DNA of 30,817 nucleotides from JBJXGC01 sp046154545 (GTDB taxonomy: Bacteria > Chloroflexota > Dehalococcoidia > Tepidiformales > Tepidiformaceae): positions 1-30,817 of the forward strand of contig JBJXGC010000231.1 of the NCBI GenBank assembly GCA_046154545.1, read 5' to 3'. Numbering within the stretch: position 1 is the stretch's first letter; each line of letters opens with the position of its first letter. Under the pieces are notes generated by a model. It worked only from the letters and a program-made list of their open reading frames with translations. It did not search any database and was not told the origin of the DNA. Shown one piece after another: positions 1 to 7,376 of the stretch. The translations under genes were made by a program, and so were the position numbers.

Positions 1-7
1 CGAGGGC

Positions 8-13
8 TACACT
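8..13 (+). promoter_or_regulatory. Candidate -10 box of the quinone oxidoreductase gene
   Basis: TACACT lies 28 nt before the ATG at 42, followed by a GAGG ribosome binding site 6 nt before that ATG. The matching -35 region would fall at or before the window edge, so the promoter cannot be judged fully. Confidence 0.35.
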
Positions 14-41
14 CGTCTCACTCTCCCATCCGAGGCGCCCC

Positions 42-1010
42 ATGAAAGCAGCTGTCTACTACCGCACCGGCGGTCCCGATGTCTTCAAGTACGAAGAAGT
101 CCCCGACCCCGTCGTCCGCCCCGGCGGCCTCCTTGTTGAAATCAAGGCCGTCAGTATCCAGGGCGGCGACCTCCTCCATCGCCAGGGCGGCATCCTCACG
201 ACGACACCCCATATCGTCGGCTACCAGGCAGCCGGCACCGTGAACGCCATCGGCGACGGCGTCACCGGCTTCGCCACAGGCCAACCGGTCGTCGTCACCA
301 TGGGCAACGGCTCGCATGCCGAACTCGCGAGCGTCCCCGCCCGCTCCGCCTACGTGCTGCCGGCCGGCATGGACCTCCAGGTGGCCGCCGGCATCCCCAT
401 CGAATTCGGTACAGCAGACGACTGCCTCTTCGAATTCGGCCACCTGAAGGCCGGCGAGGTCGTCCTCGTCCAGGCCGGCGCCGGCGGAGTCGGGCTCGCC
501 GCCATCCAGCTCGCCAAGAAGGCCGGCGCCACCGTCATCGCCACCGCCTCCAGTGACGACCGCCTCAACCGCCTCACCGAATACGGGATGGACCACGGCA
601 TCAACTACGCCTCGAAGGACCTCGCCGCTGAGACGATGCGCATCACCAGCGGCCACGGGGCCGACCTCATCGTCGATTCCGTTGGCGGCAAGACCCTGGA
701 AGCGAGCATCGCCGCCCTCGCCTACCGCGGGCGCATCAGTTGGGTCGGGAACGCCGGCCGCGAATCGGAAACCCCCGCAATCTGGCCGATCATGCAGAAG
801 AACGGCTCGATCACCGGCGTCTTCCTCGGCGCCGAGTTCGGGCTGCAGCCGGAGCGGACGCGCACAATGATCGAACGGCTCATCGGCCGCGTCGCCTCAG
901 GCGAACTGCGGGTGGCCATCGACCGCGTCTTCCCGCTCAGCGAAGCCGCCGCCGCCCACGCCTACATCGAGAGCCGCCAGGCCTTCGGCCGCGTCCTCCT
1001 CGCGCCCTGA
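42..1010 (+). CDS. NAD(P)H:quinone oxidoreductase, zinc-free MDR family
   Basis: Medium-chain dehydrogenase/reductase of 322 aa, probably a soluble NADPH-dependent reductase of quinones or other electrophilic carbonyl compounds. The N-terminal GroES-like fold (about residues 1-125) is followed by a Rossmann domain with the dinucleotide-binding motif AGAGGVG at residues 145-151 and the usual helix after it. The Cys and His pattern of zinc alcohol dehydrogenases is not seen, which fits the quinone reductase (QOR) branch. The C-terminus, with the pattern AFGRVLLAP, is typical of that branch and the length is normal. The start is set by GAGG 6 nt upstream. The gene faces the SIMPL genes, with a GC-rich hairpin between them. 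The substrate cannot be told from sequence. Confidence 0.93.
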   Translation: MKAAVYYRTGGPDVFKYEEVPDPVVRPGGLLVEIKAVSIQGGDLLHRQGGILTTTPHIVGYQAAGTVNAIGDGVTGFATGQPVVVTMGNGSHAELASVPARSAYVLPAGMDLQVAAGIPIEFGTADDCLFEFGHLKAGEVVLVQAGAGGVGLAAIQLAKKAGATVIATASSDDRLNRLTEYGMDHGINYASKDLAAETMRITSGHGADLIVDSVGGKTLEASIAALAYRGRISWVGNAGRESETPAIWPIMQKNGSITGVFLGAEFGLQPERTRTMIERLIGRVASGELRVAIDRVFPLSEAAAAHAYIESRQAFGRVLLAP

Positions 1011-1110
1011 TGCCCATACGCGATACGGTGCGCCACGATGTCGTGTCGCGGTGGATACCCGCCCCCACAGCCGCGAACAAGGTTGACCGACGAACATCTC
1101 GACGCCTTCT

Positions 1111-1140
1111 CCCCCTCGCCCCGCGCACGGGGAGAGGGGG
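1111..1140. terminator. GC-rich hairpin between convergent genes; dispersed-repeat type
   Basis: CCCCCTC (1111-1117) pairs with GAGGGGG (1134-1140) and CCCCG (1119-1123) with CGGGG (1128-1132), with one G/A mismatch and a 4-nt loop. It lies in the 151-bp gap between two convergent genes, so it could stop transcription from both sides, but neither strand has a good U tract. The continuation to 1154 (CCGGGGGGTGAGGG) resembles the C-rich dispersed repeat I recall from many Chloroflexota genomes; that resemblance was not checked. Confidence 0.5.
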
Positions 1141-1161
1141 CCGGGGGGTGAGGGCCCCTGC

Positions 1162-2592
1162 CTACTGCCCGAGCGCGAAGCTCACCGTGACCGCGGCATC
1201 GACGCGGATCTCCGCAGGCGCGTCGAACGCCTTCAGGTCGAGGCCGTACCCGCCCGTGAGCGCCAACGCCGCCAGGTCGTCGCTGCACGGGTCCACCTGG
1301 AACGGTAGATATGGCGAGAGCCCGGACGATGCGTTCGTCACACCACGCACGCCTCCCGGCTTGAGGCCGGCAGCGCCCGCGAGCTGTTCGGCCCGCGCCT
1401 TCGCGTCGGCGATGGCTGCCTTCCGTGCCTCGCCGCGGATCGCTTCGCAATTCGAATGGCCGAAGCGGATGCCCCGCGAGGAGCCGCCGCCACCACCATT
1501 ACCACCGAAGACTTCCTCGATCGCGTCAGCGACCTTCGGGCCGAGCTTCGCGGCATCGGCCACGCTCAGCTCGGCGCTGACCAGGATCGGGCCCCCGAGG
1601 CCGCCACCCGCGAACGCGACCGCGTCCCTCTTGATCCCCAGCGCCAGAAGCTTCTCGAGGACCGCCTCGCGGTCCTTCGTGGCGATCGGCCGCGGCTGAC
1701 CATTCCCGTTCTGTGCTGTGACCACGACGTACGCCTCGTCCGCTGCGGCCGTCGAGCTCGCGCTCCCCGTCACCGTGATCCCGGCGCCCTCCTGGCCGCC
1801 GGCGACGGCGTAGGTGAGGGCGACTTCAATCGTCACGTTCACCACCGGCTCCGCGTCGAAAGGTTCGAGGCTGGCCCGGAACCCGTTGACGTCCTGGCTT
1901 TTGCTGCAGGGGTCGGCCGTTTGCCCGCTGATTACGGAGAGCGCCGGTTGCCCCTCGGAAACGGCGATGATGGCGCCGGTGGTCAATCCGGCGGCCGCGG
2001 CCAGCTCCTTCGCTCGCTCCTGCGCGCTCTTGAACGCTTGGTCCCGGAGCCCCCTCAGCGGTGTCGTGCAGTCCGTCAGTGAGAACCGCAGCCCCGCCGA
2101 TTGTGTGCTGCCGACGACCTCCTCGATCGCATCCTGGCCGGCCTTTGCCAGCGTGTTGATCTTGCTCACGGGCATTCGCGCCGTGACCGAAGGAAACGGC
2201 CCAAAGTTGGTGTTGGTGGACACGGCCACGTCACGCCGCGCGAACCCCAGGGCAACGAGGGCGTCAGTGATGTCCTTGACGCTCTTGGTCGAGATGGTGG
2301 TGAACGGACCACCTCCACCCGGAGCGATGAACACGACCAGCGTGGCCTCCTCCGCGGGCACGCTGCGCGTTGCCGTCGCGCGCACCGTGAGCCCGAGGGC
2401 CGGGCCGCCCGGGCTCGCCAGGATGTCGGTATTGGCCGCGACGACGGAGAGCGAACCTCCCGAACTCGTCGTCACACGCGATCCGTCGAGCTGCGTCACC
2501 TCGTTGCTCGACTTCGGCACCTTGCCTTCGCCGCAAGCGATTGACGCGGCCAGGGCGGCAACGGCAGCCAGCGCCAGGATCGTCTTACGCAT
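1162..2592 (-). CDS. SIMPL-domain (DUF541) lipoprotein, downstream paralogue
   Basis: Secreted lipoprotein of 476 aa with two SIMPL (DUF541) domains. The N-terminus MRKTILALAAVAALAASIAC carries a hydrophobic segment ending in a lipobox with Cys20, followed by GEGK as in its neighbour. Each SIMPL half ends in the family's Ala-rich helix (AQERAKELAAAAGL, then ADAKARAEQLAGAAGL), each about 10-15 residues after a Cys. SIMPL proteins such as periplasmic BP26 and YggE are envelope proteins with poorly defined, often stress-linked roles. The ATG at 2592 is chosen over one 57 nt upstream because GGGGAGGAC precedes it and it opens the signal peptide directly. The gene follows its paralogue by 99 bp on the same strand, suggesting tandem duplication. 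Confidence 0.9.
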   Translation of the reverse strand: MRKTILALAAVAALAASIACGEGKVPKSSNEVTQLDGSRVTTSSGGSLSVVAANTDILASPGGPALGLTVRATATRSVPAEEATLVVFIAPGGGGPFTTISTKSVKDITDALVALGFARRDVAVSTNTNFGPFPSVTARMPVSKINTLAKAGQDAIEEVVGSTQSAGLRFSLTDCTTPLRGLRDQAFKSAQERAKELAAAAGLTTGAIIAVSEGQPALSVISGQTADPCSKSQDVNGFRASLEPFDAEPVVNVTIEVALTYAVAGGQEGAGITVTGSASSTAAADEAYVVVTAQNGNGQPRPIATKDREAVLEKLLALGIKRDAVAFAGGGLGGPILVSAELSVADAAKLGPKVADAIEEVFGGNGGGGGSSRGIRFGHSNCEAIRGEARKAAIADAKARAEQLAGAAGLKPGGVRGVTNASSGLSPYLPFQVDPCSDDLAALALTGGYGLDLKAFDAPAEIRVDAAVTVSFALGQ

Positions 2593-2614
2593 GTCTTGTC
2601 CTCCCCGCCAAGCG

Positions 2615-2644
2615 GCACATGTCCCGGCGCCGCTCGTCATGTGC
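2615..2644 (-). other. Hairpin between the two SIMPL genes
   Basis: GCACATG (2615-2621) and CATGTGC (2638-2644) form a perfect 7-bp stem, and the 16-nt loop itself contains the palindrome CGGCGCCG (2625-2632). It sits 22 nt before the downstream gene's start codon. It may be an operator, an mRNA-processing structure or an attenuator; there is no U tract, so a simple terminator is unlikely. Confidence 0.35.
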
Positions 2645-2691
2645 ATCATCCACGATGAACGTAACGCCGTGGTAAGCCCGCCTACCTGCCC

Positions 2692-4167
2692 TTACTCCGT
2701 CGTGGCAAACGAGACCGTGAGCGACGACGCGACCTCCAGCTCGGCCTTCGCGTCGAACGGCTTCGCCGTCCCGCCCGGGCCGTAGCCGCCGAACGCCAGC
2801 ACCGACAGGTCCTCGTCGCACGGGTCAGCGAGAGCCGGCCCACCGTAGGGCGAGGCCGGTGCGCCGGTGTCCGTGACCGCGCGCGGCGCCTTGCTCAGCT
2901 TCAGGCCGGTCGCGCTGGCCAGGCGTTCCGCCCGGTCGCGCGCGTCGGCCAGCGCTTCCTTCCGCGCCTCGTCCAGGATCTCGCCGCAGCGCGAGTGCTG
3001 GAAGACGAGCCCCTTCGCCTGCCCCTGCCCCATCACCTCTTCGATGACGTCCGCGATCGCGCGGCCGTCTTTCGCCGCCTTCGCAAGGTCGTGCATATCG
3101 ACCGAGACGACCGTGGGATTACCAAAGTTCGAAGACGAGAATTCCACGTCTTCCGCCGCGACGCCCAGGGCCTTGAGCTTCGCCAGGACATCATCCTTGT
3201 CGCGCTGGGCAATCGGCCGCGGGCCCGTTGGCCCGTAGTTCGGCTGCACGAAGACCACGACGTAGGCCTCGTCCGCTACCGCCACCACTCGGGCGCTCCC
3301 CGTCGTGGTCAGGGTGCCCGCCGAAGCTGTCTGCGCCGGCGCGCCGGCCAGGGCGTAGGTCACCGTCACGTCGAGCGAAACCGTCACTTCGGGCTTGCTA
3401 TCAATCGGAAGGAAACTGCCAGGCCCCTTGATCTGGAACTCGGAGGCCGGGTCGCAGGGGTCAGCCTGGGGCTGCCCATAGGGGTTAAACCCGCGCGTCT
3501 CCGAAGCCGCGACGATCGGCCCGAGGCTGAGGCCGCTCGCGCTCGCCGCCGACTTCGCCTTGGTCTCAAGGTTTTTGAAGGCGGCCCGGCGCACCGGTTC
3601 CAGCGTGGCCACACACTCACTCAGCGCGAACTGGGCGCCCGTCTGCTCGGGCCGTCCAACGGCCGCTTCGATCGCGTCGAACGACTTCTTCGCCGACGCC
3701 GCGAGGTCGTTCAGGGGCACCCGTGTGCGGATCAGCGCGTATGGGCCGAAGCGGCCGTCGTTCTGGATATCCACGTCGGTGAACCCGGCTGCCGCCAGCC
3801 CGTCTCGAATCTTCTTAATGTCCGCCTCCGGGAGCGCTACCGCGCCAGTCCGCGAAAGAAACGACGCCACCGCGAAGACGGCGTCGGCCGGGATCGTCGC
3901 CTTCTCCGTATGGCTAACCGTCAGCCCGGGCCCGCCCGCACCCGGCTGCGCCGGTATCCCGCTGTTGATCGCCACGCTCCCGCCCCGTTTCTTCGAGACG
4001 ATCACCGGCGCCGGCCCGGTCGGCTTCGCCGTCGGAGAGCTGGCCGCGACCGTCGGCTCGTCACCGTCGGTCGCGGTCCCCGCTGATGTGCCGGATTTGC
4101 CTTCGCCACAGGCCACCGTCAGGAGCAGCGCGGCCGCCCCGATAACCACGAGTCTCGTCCGAAGCAT
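2692..4167 (-). CDS. SIMPL-domain (DUF541) lipoprotein, upstream paralogue
   Basis: Lipoprotein of 491 aa with the same architecture as the next gene: signal peptide MLRTRLVVIGAAALLLTVAC with Cys20 in the lipobox, then GEGK, a flexible Thr/Pro/Ala-rich linker, and two SIMPL domains (roughly residues 80-285 and 290-485). The domain ends show the characteristic Ala-rich helices (DARDRAERLASATGLKL in the second half) and both halves carry the conserved Cys preceding them. Start ATG at 4167 has GGGGAGGA just upstream. Likely exported and anchored to the cell surface. With the neighbour this makes four SIMPL domains in a row, a local duplication. No partner gene that would reveal a substrate is adjacent. 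Confidence 0.9.
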   Translation of the reverse strand: MLRTRLVVIGAAALLLTVACGEGKSGTSAGTATDGDEPTVAASSPTAKPTGPAPVIVSKKRGGSVAINSGIPAQPGAGGPGLTVSHTEKATIPADAVFAVASFLSRTGAVALPEADIKKIRDGLAAAGFTDVDIQNDGRFGPYALIRTRVPLNDLAASAKKSFDAIEAAVGRPEQTGAQFALSECVATLEPVRRAAFKNLETKAKSAASASGLSLGPIVAASETRGFNPYGQPQADPCDPASEFQIKGPGSFLPIDSKPEVTVSLDVTVTYALAGAPAQTASAGTLTTTGSARVVAVADEAYVVVFVQPNYGPTGPRPIAQRDKDDVLAKLKALGVAAEDVEFSSSNFGNPTVVSVDMHDLAKAAKDGRAIADVIEEVMGQGQAKGLVFQHSRCGEILDEARKEALADARDRAERLASATGLKLSKAPRAVTDTGAPASPYGGPALADPCDEDLSVLAFGGYGPGGTAKPFDAKAELEVASSLTVSFATTE

Positions 4168-4249
4168 GATCGTCCTCCCCGGGGCGCAGTCCGCCCTTCA
4201 TACGTAGAACGTCCGCCGCGCGGAAATGGTTCCACCTGGCGCGGAGCGG

Positions 4250-4756
4250 TCAGCCATGTGGGCTCACGCCAAATCGCAGCGGAGTGGGCGGGACATCTCC
4301 CGCCAGCAACGGGCCCAGCAGGCTTACCAGGTGTCGGGGCGCGAAAAGATCGGTCGTCACCATCATCTCGGCCAGGGTCCACCAGCGATGGGCGAGGCCG
4401 CCCTCCTGTTCGAGGTCGGTGCGGAATGCGGCTGAGACATCAACGACTTCAGTCCGGCACAGGTGATAGTAGTCAATGGAGCGAATCGCCCGGCCGTTCC
4501 ACGTCCAGGTGTGCTCATGCACCCAGACACACGGGCCCAGTGGCACATCGCGGAGGCCCGTCTCCTCGAACAGCTCCCGCCGGGCCGTCTCTTCGGGGCT
4601 CTCGCCGGCCTCGACGCCGCCACCGGGCGTGAACCAGAACGGCTTCCCCGTCTCCGCGTCGCGTTGATCGACCGTGAAAAGGAGGATGCGGTCCTCCAGG
4701 TCGAGGAGGATCACCCGCCCTGAGGGACGAAGCAGTGGCTCATCGGGCGAGGCCAT
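4250..4756 (-). CDS. NUDIX hydrolase
   Basis: NUDIX-family pyrophosphohydrolase of 168 aa. A complete Nudix box spans residues 46-68 (G46, E52, R60, E61, E64, E65, G67), which binds the divalent metal and positions the diphosphate. The N-terminus (about 11-45) and the tryptophan-rich stretch after the box fit the MutT-like alpha/beta fold; the nucleotide specificity cannot be assigned. The start codon lies inside a 17-bp inverted repeat shared with the divergent antitoxin gene, and a TAGTCT -10 box 6 nt upstream implies a leaderless mRNA without a ribosome binding site. The gene may therefore be co-regulated with, or mutually exclusive to, the toxin-antitoxin pair. Confidence 0.93.
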   Translation of the reverse strand: MASPDEPLLRPSGRVILLDLEDRILLFTVDQRDAETGKPFWFTPGGGVEAGESPEETARRELFEETGLRDVPLGPCVWVHEHTWTWNGRAIRSIDYYHLCRTEVVDVSAAFRTDLEQEGGLAHRWWTLAEMMVTTDLFAPRHLVSLLGPLLAGDVPPTPLRFGVSPHG

Positions 4757-4800
4757 GGAGATAGACTAATTTCACCGCCTTAGTTAGTCTATCTCCATGG
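4753..4800. promoter_or_regulatory. 17-bp perfect inverted repeat with divergent overlapping promoters
   Basis: CCATGGAGATAGACTAA (4753-4769) is the exact reverse complement of 4784-4800, with a 14-bp spacer. Each arm contains one start codon, for NUDIX (4754-4756) and the antitoxin (4797-4799). Each arm also offers TAGTCT as a -10 box 6 nt from the start codon and, to the opposite promoter, TAGACT as a -35-like box (4 of 6 matches to TTGACA) at exactly 17 bp spacing. The layout implies two leaderless, mutually overlapping promoters. Phd/YefM antitoxins usually bind palindromes at their own promoters, so this is the probable operator; that binding is inferred. Confidence 0.75.
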
Positions 4801-5045
4801 TACACACGGTGAACACGCACGAGGCGAAGACGCACCTCTCGCGACTCCTTGCCGAGGTCGAGGCCGGCGGAGAGGTTGTGATTGCCCGCGCCGGGAAGCC
4901 GGTGGCTCGCCTCGTCCCGGCGCTGGCACCGCAGCCAATCCAGCTTGACACTGCTCGCGGGAAGGTGTGGATGTCACCTGACTGGGAGTTCTCAGAAGGA
5001 GAGCTGGCCGAGTTCGAAGGGCCGCTGAACACCGCGCCAGAATGA
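4797..5045 (+). CDS. Antitoxin, Phd/YefM family
   Basis: Small antitoxin of 82 aa. The N-terminus (MVHTVNTHEAKTHLSRLLAE) shows the family pattern in which a beta strand is followed by the helix 'A+xxLSxLLxxVxxGxxVxIxxxGxPVARL', ending at about residue 42. This half dimerises and binds operator DNA; the acidic C-terminal tail (about 55-82, FSEGELAEFEGPL) would wrap around and block the toxin. It overlaps the toxin gene by 4 bp (ATGA), so the two are translationally coupled. No Shine-Dalgarno precedes the start; the gene is predicted leaderless from the promoter inside the inverted repeat. It probably autorepresses through that repeat. Confidence 0.92.
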   Translation: MVHTVNTHEAKTHLSRLLAEVEAGGEVVIARAGKPVARLVPALAPQPIQLDTARGKVWMSPDWEFSEGELAEFEGPLNTAPE

Positions 5046-5428
5046 GCGTGCTCATCGATACGCAGTCGTTCCTCTTCGCGGCCGGCGATTCATCGCGCCT
5101 TTCCGCGGGGGCGCTGGCGGCAGTGACCGACCGCACCGCCGAGAGGCTGCTCAGCGACGTGTCCTGTTGGGAGATGGCGATCAAATACGCCATCGGCAAG
5201 TTGCAGGTTCCCGGGCAGTTGAGTGACTTCGTTGAACAGCAATGCGCTGCGCTCTCGCTCCGGCCGTTGGCGATTACCCGGAAGCATACCTTGCGCGTCG
5301 CCGAACTGCCGCTTCATCATCGCGACCCGTTCGACCGCCTGCTTGTGGCACAGGCGCTTGTCGAAGGCATCCCGATCGTCTCGAATGACGCAGCGCTCGA
5401 TGCCTACGGCGTCACGCGCATCTGGTAG
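5042..5428 (+). CDS. VapC-like PIN-domain toxin ribonuclease
   Basis: PIN-domain protein of 128 aa, the normal size for VapC-type toxins, which cut specific RNAs using Mg2+. The acidic metal-binding residues are visible: D6 in VLIDTQSFLF, E44 in SCWEMAIKYAIGKL, D95 and D98 in RDPFDRLLVAQA, and D116 in SNDAALDAYGV. The more common LLDTHALLWA at the start is here LIDTQSFLFA, a His-to-Gln change next to the first Asp that is not expected to remove activity. It is coupled to the antitoxin by a 4-bp overlap and is intact, so the pair is probably functional. The RNA target is unknown. Confidence 0.93.
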   Translation: MSVLIDTQSFLFAAGDSSRLSAGALAAVTDRTAERLLSDVSCWEMAIKYAIGKLQVPGQLSDFVEQQCAALSLRPLAITRKHTLRVAELPLHHRDPFDRLLVAQALVEGIPIVSNDAALDAYGVTRIW

Positions 5429-5451
5429 GCACCTCTGGATGGCGGTCGAGG

Positions 5452-6039
5452 CTAACTGGCCTCGGCCGGTGGCGGGGCCTGTCCCTGGGCGGTCGCGAAC
5501 AGCGCGGCAAGGGAGAGCGAGAAGCCCGGGAGCACGTCCTCGCCGTCGAGCGTGCCATCGGCCTCTACTTCACGAATCGGGTGCCCTCGTCGATAGACAT
5601 ACGCGGTCCGCGTGTCCGGGTAGATCACCCAGATCAGGCCCACGCCAGCGTTCCGGTAGTCGCGGATCTTCCGCTGCAGCGCCTCCGCCAGGTCGTTGGG
5701 CGAGACGACCTCCGCCACGAGGTCCGGGACGACCCGGATCCAGCCACGGAGCATGGGCTCGGGGATCCGGCCCTTCTTGAAGTAGGAGAGGTCCGGCTTG
5801 CGCACGCGGTTGGGGTCGTCGTCCCAGACCTGGATACCCGAGTCCTGCGGAAAGGCCCGGCCGAGATCGTTCGCCTTGACGTGCTCGCGAACTTCGCCGA
5901 ACAGCTCGCCACCGTACCAGTTCGACTCCATGCCCATGGCTACCTCCACGAGCTGACCGTCTACCAGCTCATGCCCGTCGGACTCGGCCATCTCGAGGAA
6001 TTCGTCCGCCGTGAGAAGCGACCGTGGGATCGTCGTCAC
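5452..6039 (-). CDS. Uma2-family (DUF820) PD-(D/E)XK endonuclease-like protein
   Basis: Protein of 195 aa of the Uma2/DUF820 family, abundant in Chloroflexota and cyanobacteria and predicted to have a restriction-endonuclease-like fold; the cellular role is unknown. Visible core elements are the N-terminal 'LTADEFLEMAESDGHELVDGQLVEV' pattern, KPDLSYF with D83, LVAEVVSPND with E110, a Lys at 124 in the following helix, and the strand GLIWVIYPDTRTAYVYR. The start is taken as GTG at 6039, with GGAGG 6 nt upstream; a longer reading of the same frame adds unrelated sequence. It faces the toxin-antitoxin pair with only 23 bp between the stop codons. No methyltransferase is nearby, so it is not a classical restriction system. 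Confidence 0.88.
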   Translation of the reverse strand: MTTIPRSLLTADEFLEMAESDGHELVDGQLVEVAMGMESNWYGGELFGEVREHVKANDLGRAFPQDSGIQVWDDDPNRVRKPDLSYFKKGRIPEPMLRGWIRVVPDLVAEVVSPNDLAEALQRKIRDYRNAGVGLIWVIYPDTRTAYVYRRGHPIREVEADGTLDGEDVLPGFSLSLAALFATAQGQAPPPAEAS

Positions 6040-6107
6040 CGTGTGCCTCCGGCTTTCATCACCGCTCGATGATACCAGTTTCGCTGGGCGCTGGTCCGCT
6101 AGTCGGC

Positions 6108-7271
6108 CTACCCGTAGACCAGGTTCCGGTCGATCATGCTCCGGCTGATCACCACCCGCTGCACCTGGCTCGTCCCTTCGACGATCATGAGCTGGCGCGC
6201 GTCCCGGTAGTGGCGCTCCAACGGGTGGTCCCGCATGTACCCCTGGGCGCCGAGTACCTGGAGGGCGTTGAAGGCCACCCGGTTCGCCATCTCTGTCGCG
6301 TAGGCTTTGGCGATCGAGAGGTTGTGGGCGTATTCCCGCGTGTACTTCCCCTGGTCCACCAGCCAGGCAGCCTTGTAGACGAGGTTGCGCGCCGCCTCTA
6401 TCTCGATCGCCATGTCCGCGAACATGAACTGGATCGCCTCGAAGTCGATCACCGCGTTGCCGAAAGCCTTCCGCTCTCGCGCCCACTCAAGCGCGTAACT
6501 CGCCGCCCCCTCCGCCAGCCCCACACCCCGCGCCCCGACCGTGGGCCGCAGGCTGTTCAGCGTCAGCATGGCCGTGTTGAAGCCGTTGCCCTCTGCCCCC
6601 CCCAGCATGTTCTCCGCCGGTACCCGCACGTCCTGGAAGCTGAAATGGGCCGTCGGCACACTCCGTACGCCCATCTTGTCGTCCGTCCGGTCGATGTTGA
6701 TGCCCGGCGCGTGAGCGTCAACCACGAACGCGCTGATCCCTTTCGCCCCCGGCCCGCCCGTCCGCGCGAAGACGGTGAGATGGTCCGCCACGGTCCCCCC
6801 GGAGATGTAGATCTTGTTGCCGTTCAGGACGTAATCGTCCCCGTCACGGACAGCCCGCGTCTCCAGGTTCGCCGCGTCCGAGCCGTGGTCAGGTTCCGTC
6901 AGGCAGAAGGCGCCCTTGGTCACGCCGTTGGCGGCGTTGGGCAGATACTTCTGCTGCTGTTCCGCGCTCCCACCGAAGACGATCGGCCGGTTCGGCAGGC
7001 CGCTGAGCACGAGCATAAGGCCGGCCCCGCACTCGTACTTCGCCACCTCTTCGATCGCCAGGCAGAGCGGGAGGATGCCGTTCCCGGTCCCGCCCATCGC
7101 CTCAGGGATGGCCATCCCCAGCAGGCCGGACTTCTTGAACGCCTCGAAGAAGTCGTGCGGGTACTCACCCGTCTCATCGACCTCCTTGGCCCGTGGCGCG
7201 ATCACCTCGCGCGCGATTCGGCGCGCCGCGTCCTTAATCAGTCGGTGCTCGTCACTCAGCTCGAAATCCAT
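6108..7271 (-). CDS. Acyl-CoA dehydrogenase
   Basis: FAD-dependent acyl-CoA dehydrogenase of 387 aa, catalysing alpha-beta dehydrogenation of an acyl-CoA and passing electrons to an electron-transfer flavoprotein. All three family parts are visible: the N-terminal helical domain (MDFELSDEHRLIKDAARRIA), the middle beta domain with FCLTEPDHGSD and NGNKIYISGG, and the C-terminal helical domain ending in YRDARQLMIVEGTSQVQR with the catalytic Glu at 365. The start at 7271 is normal for the family; a candidate -10 (TAAACT, 7302-7307) lies about 30 nt upstream. Chain-length specificity cannot be told. No etf genes are next to it. Confidence 0.95.
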   Translation of the reverse strand: MDFELSDEHRLIKDAARRIAREVIAPRAKEVDETGEYPHDFFEAFKKSGLLGMAIPEAMGGTGNGILPLCLAIEEVAKYECGAGLMLVLSGLPNRPIVFGGSAEQQQKYLPNAANGVTKGAFCLTEPDHGSDAANLETRAVRDGDDYVLNGNKIYISGGTVADHLTVFARTGGPGAKGISAFVVDAHAPGINIDRTDDKMGVRSVPTAHFSFQDVRVPAENMLGGAEGNGFNTAMLTLNSLRPTVGARGVGLAEGAASYALEWARERKAFGNAVIDFEAIQFMFADMAIEIEAARNLVYKAAWLVDQGKYTREYAHNLSIAKAYATEMANRVAFNALQVLGAQGYMRDHPLERHYRDARQLMIVEGTSQVQRVVISRSMIDRNLVYG

Positions 7272-7301
7272 ACCTGCCCCCAGAAGTTGACCATGGCCGC
7301 C

Positions 7302-7307
7302 AGTTTA
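7302..7307 (-). promoter_or_regulatory. Candidate -10 box of the acyl-CoA dehydrogenase gene
   Basis: TAAACT on the minus strand would give a leader of roughly 24 nt; GGGGGCAGG precedes the ATG. No clear -35 box is seen. Confidence 0.3.
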
Positions 7308-7376
7308 GGCGTGCACGGACCTACGTGGGTGGCGGGGTTCCCGGACGGACGGCCAGCGCTTGGGCTGGTGCCAACG

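Noticed and set aside
740..1699. 319-codon plus-strand frame overlapping the quinone reductase end and the SIMPL gene
   Set aside because: Arg/Pro-rich shadow translation; it crosses a hairpin between two convergent real genes.
5452..6039. Uma2-like nuclease as part of a defence island with the toxin-antitoxin pair
   Set aside because: No methyltransferase, helicase or other defence gene is adjacent, and Uma2 genes are scattered widely in such genomes.
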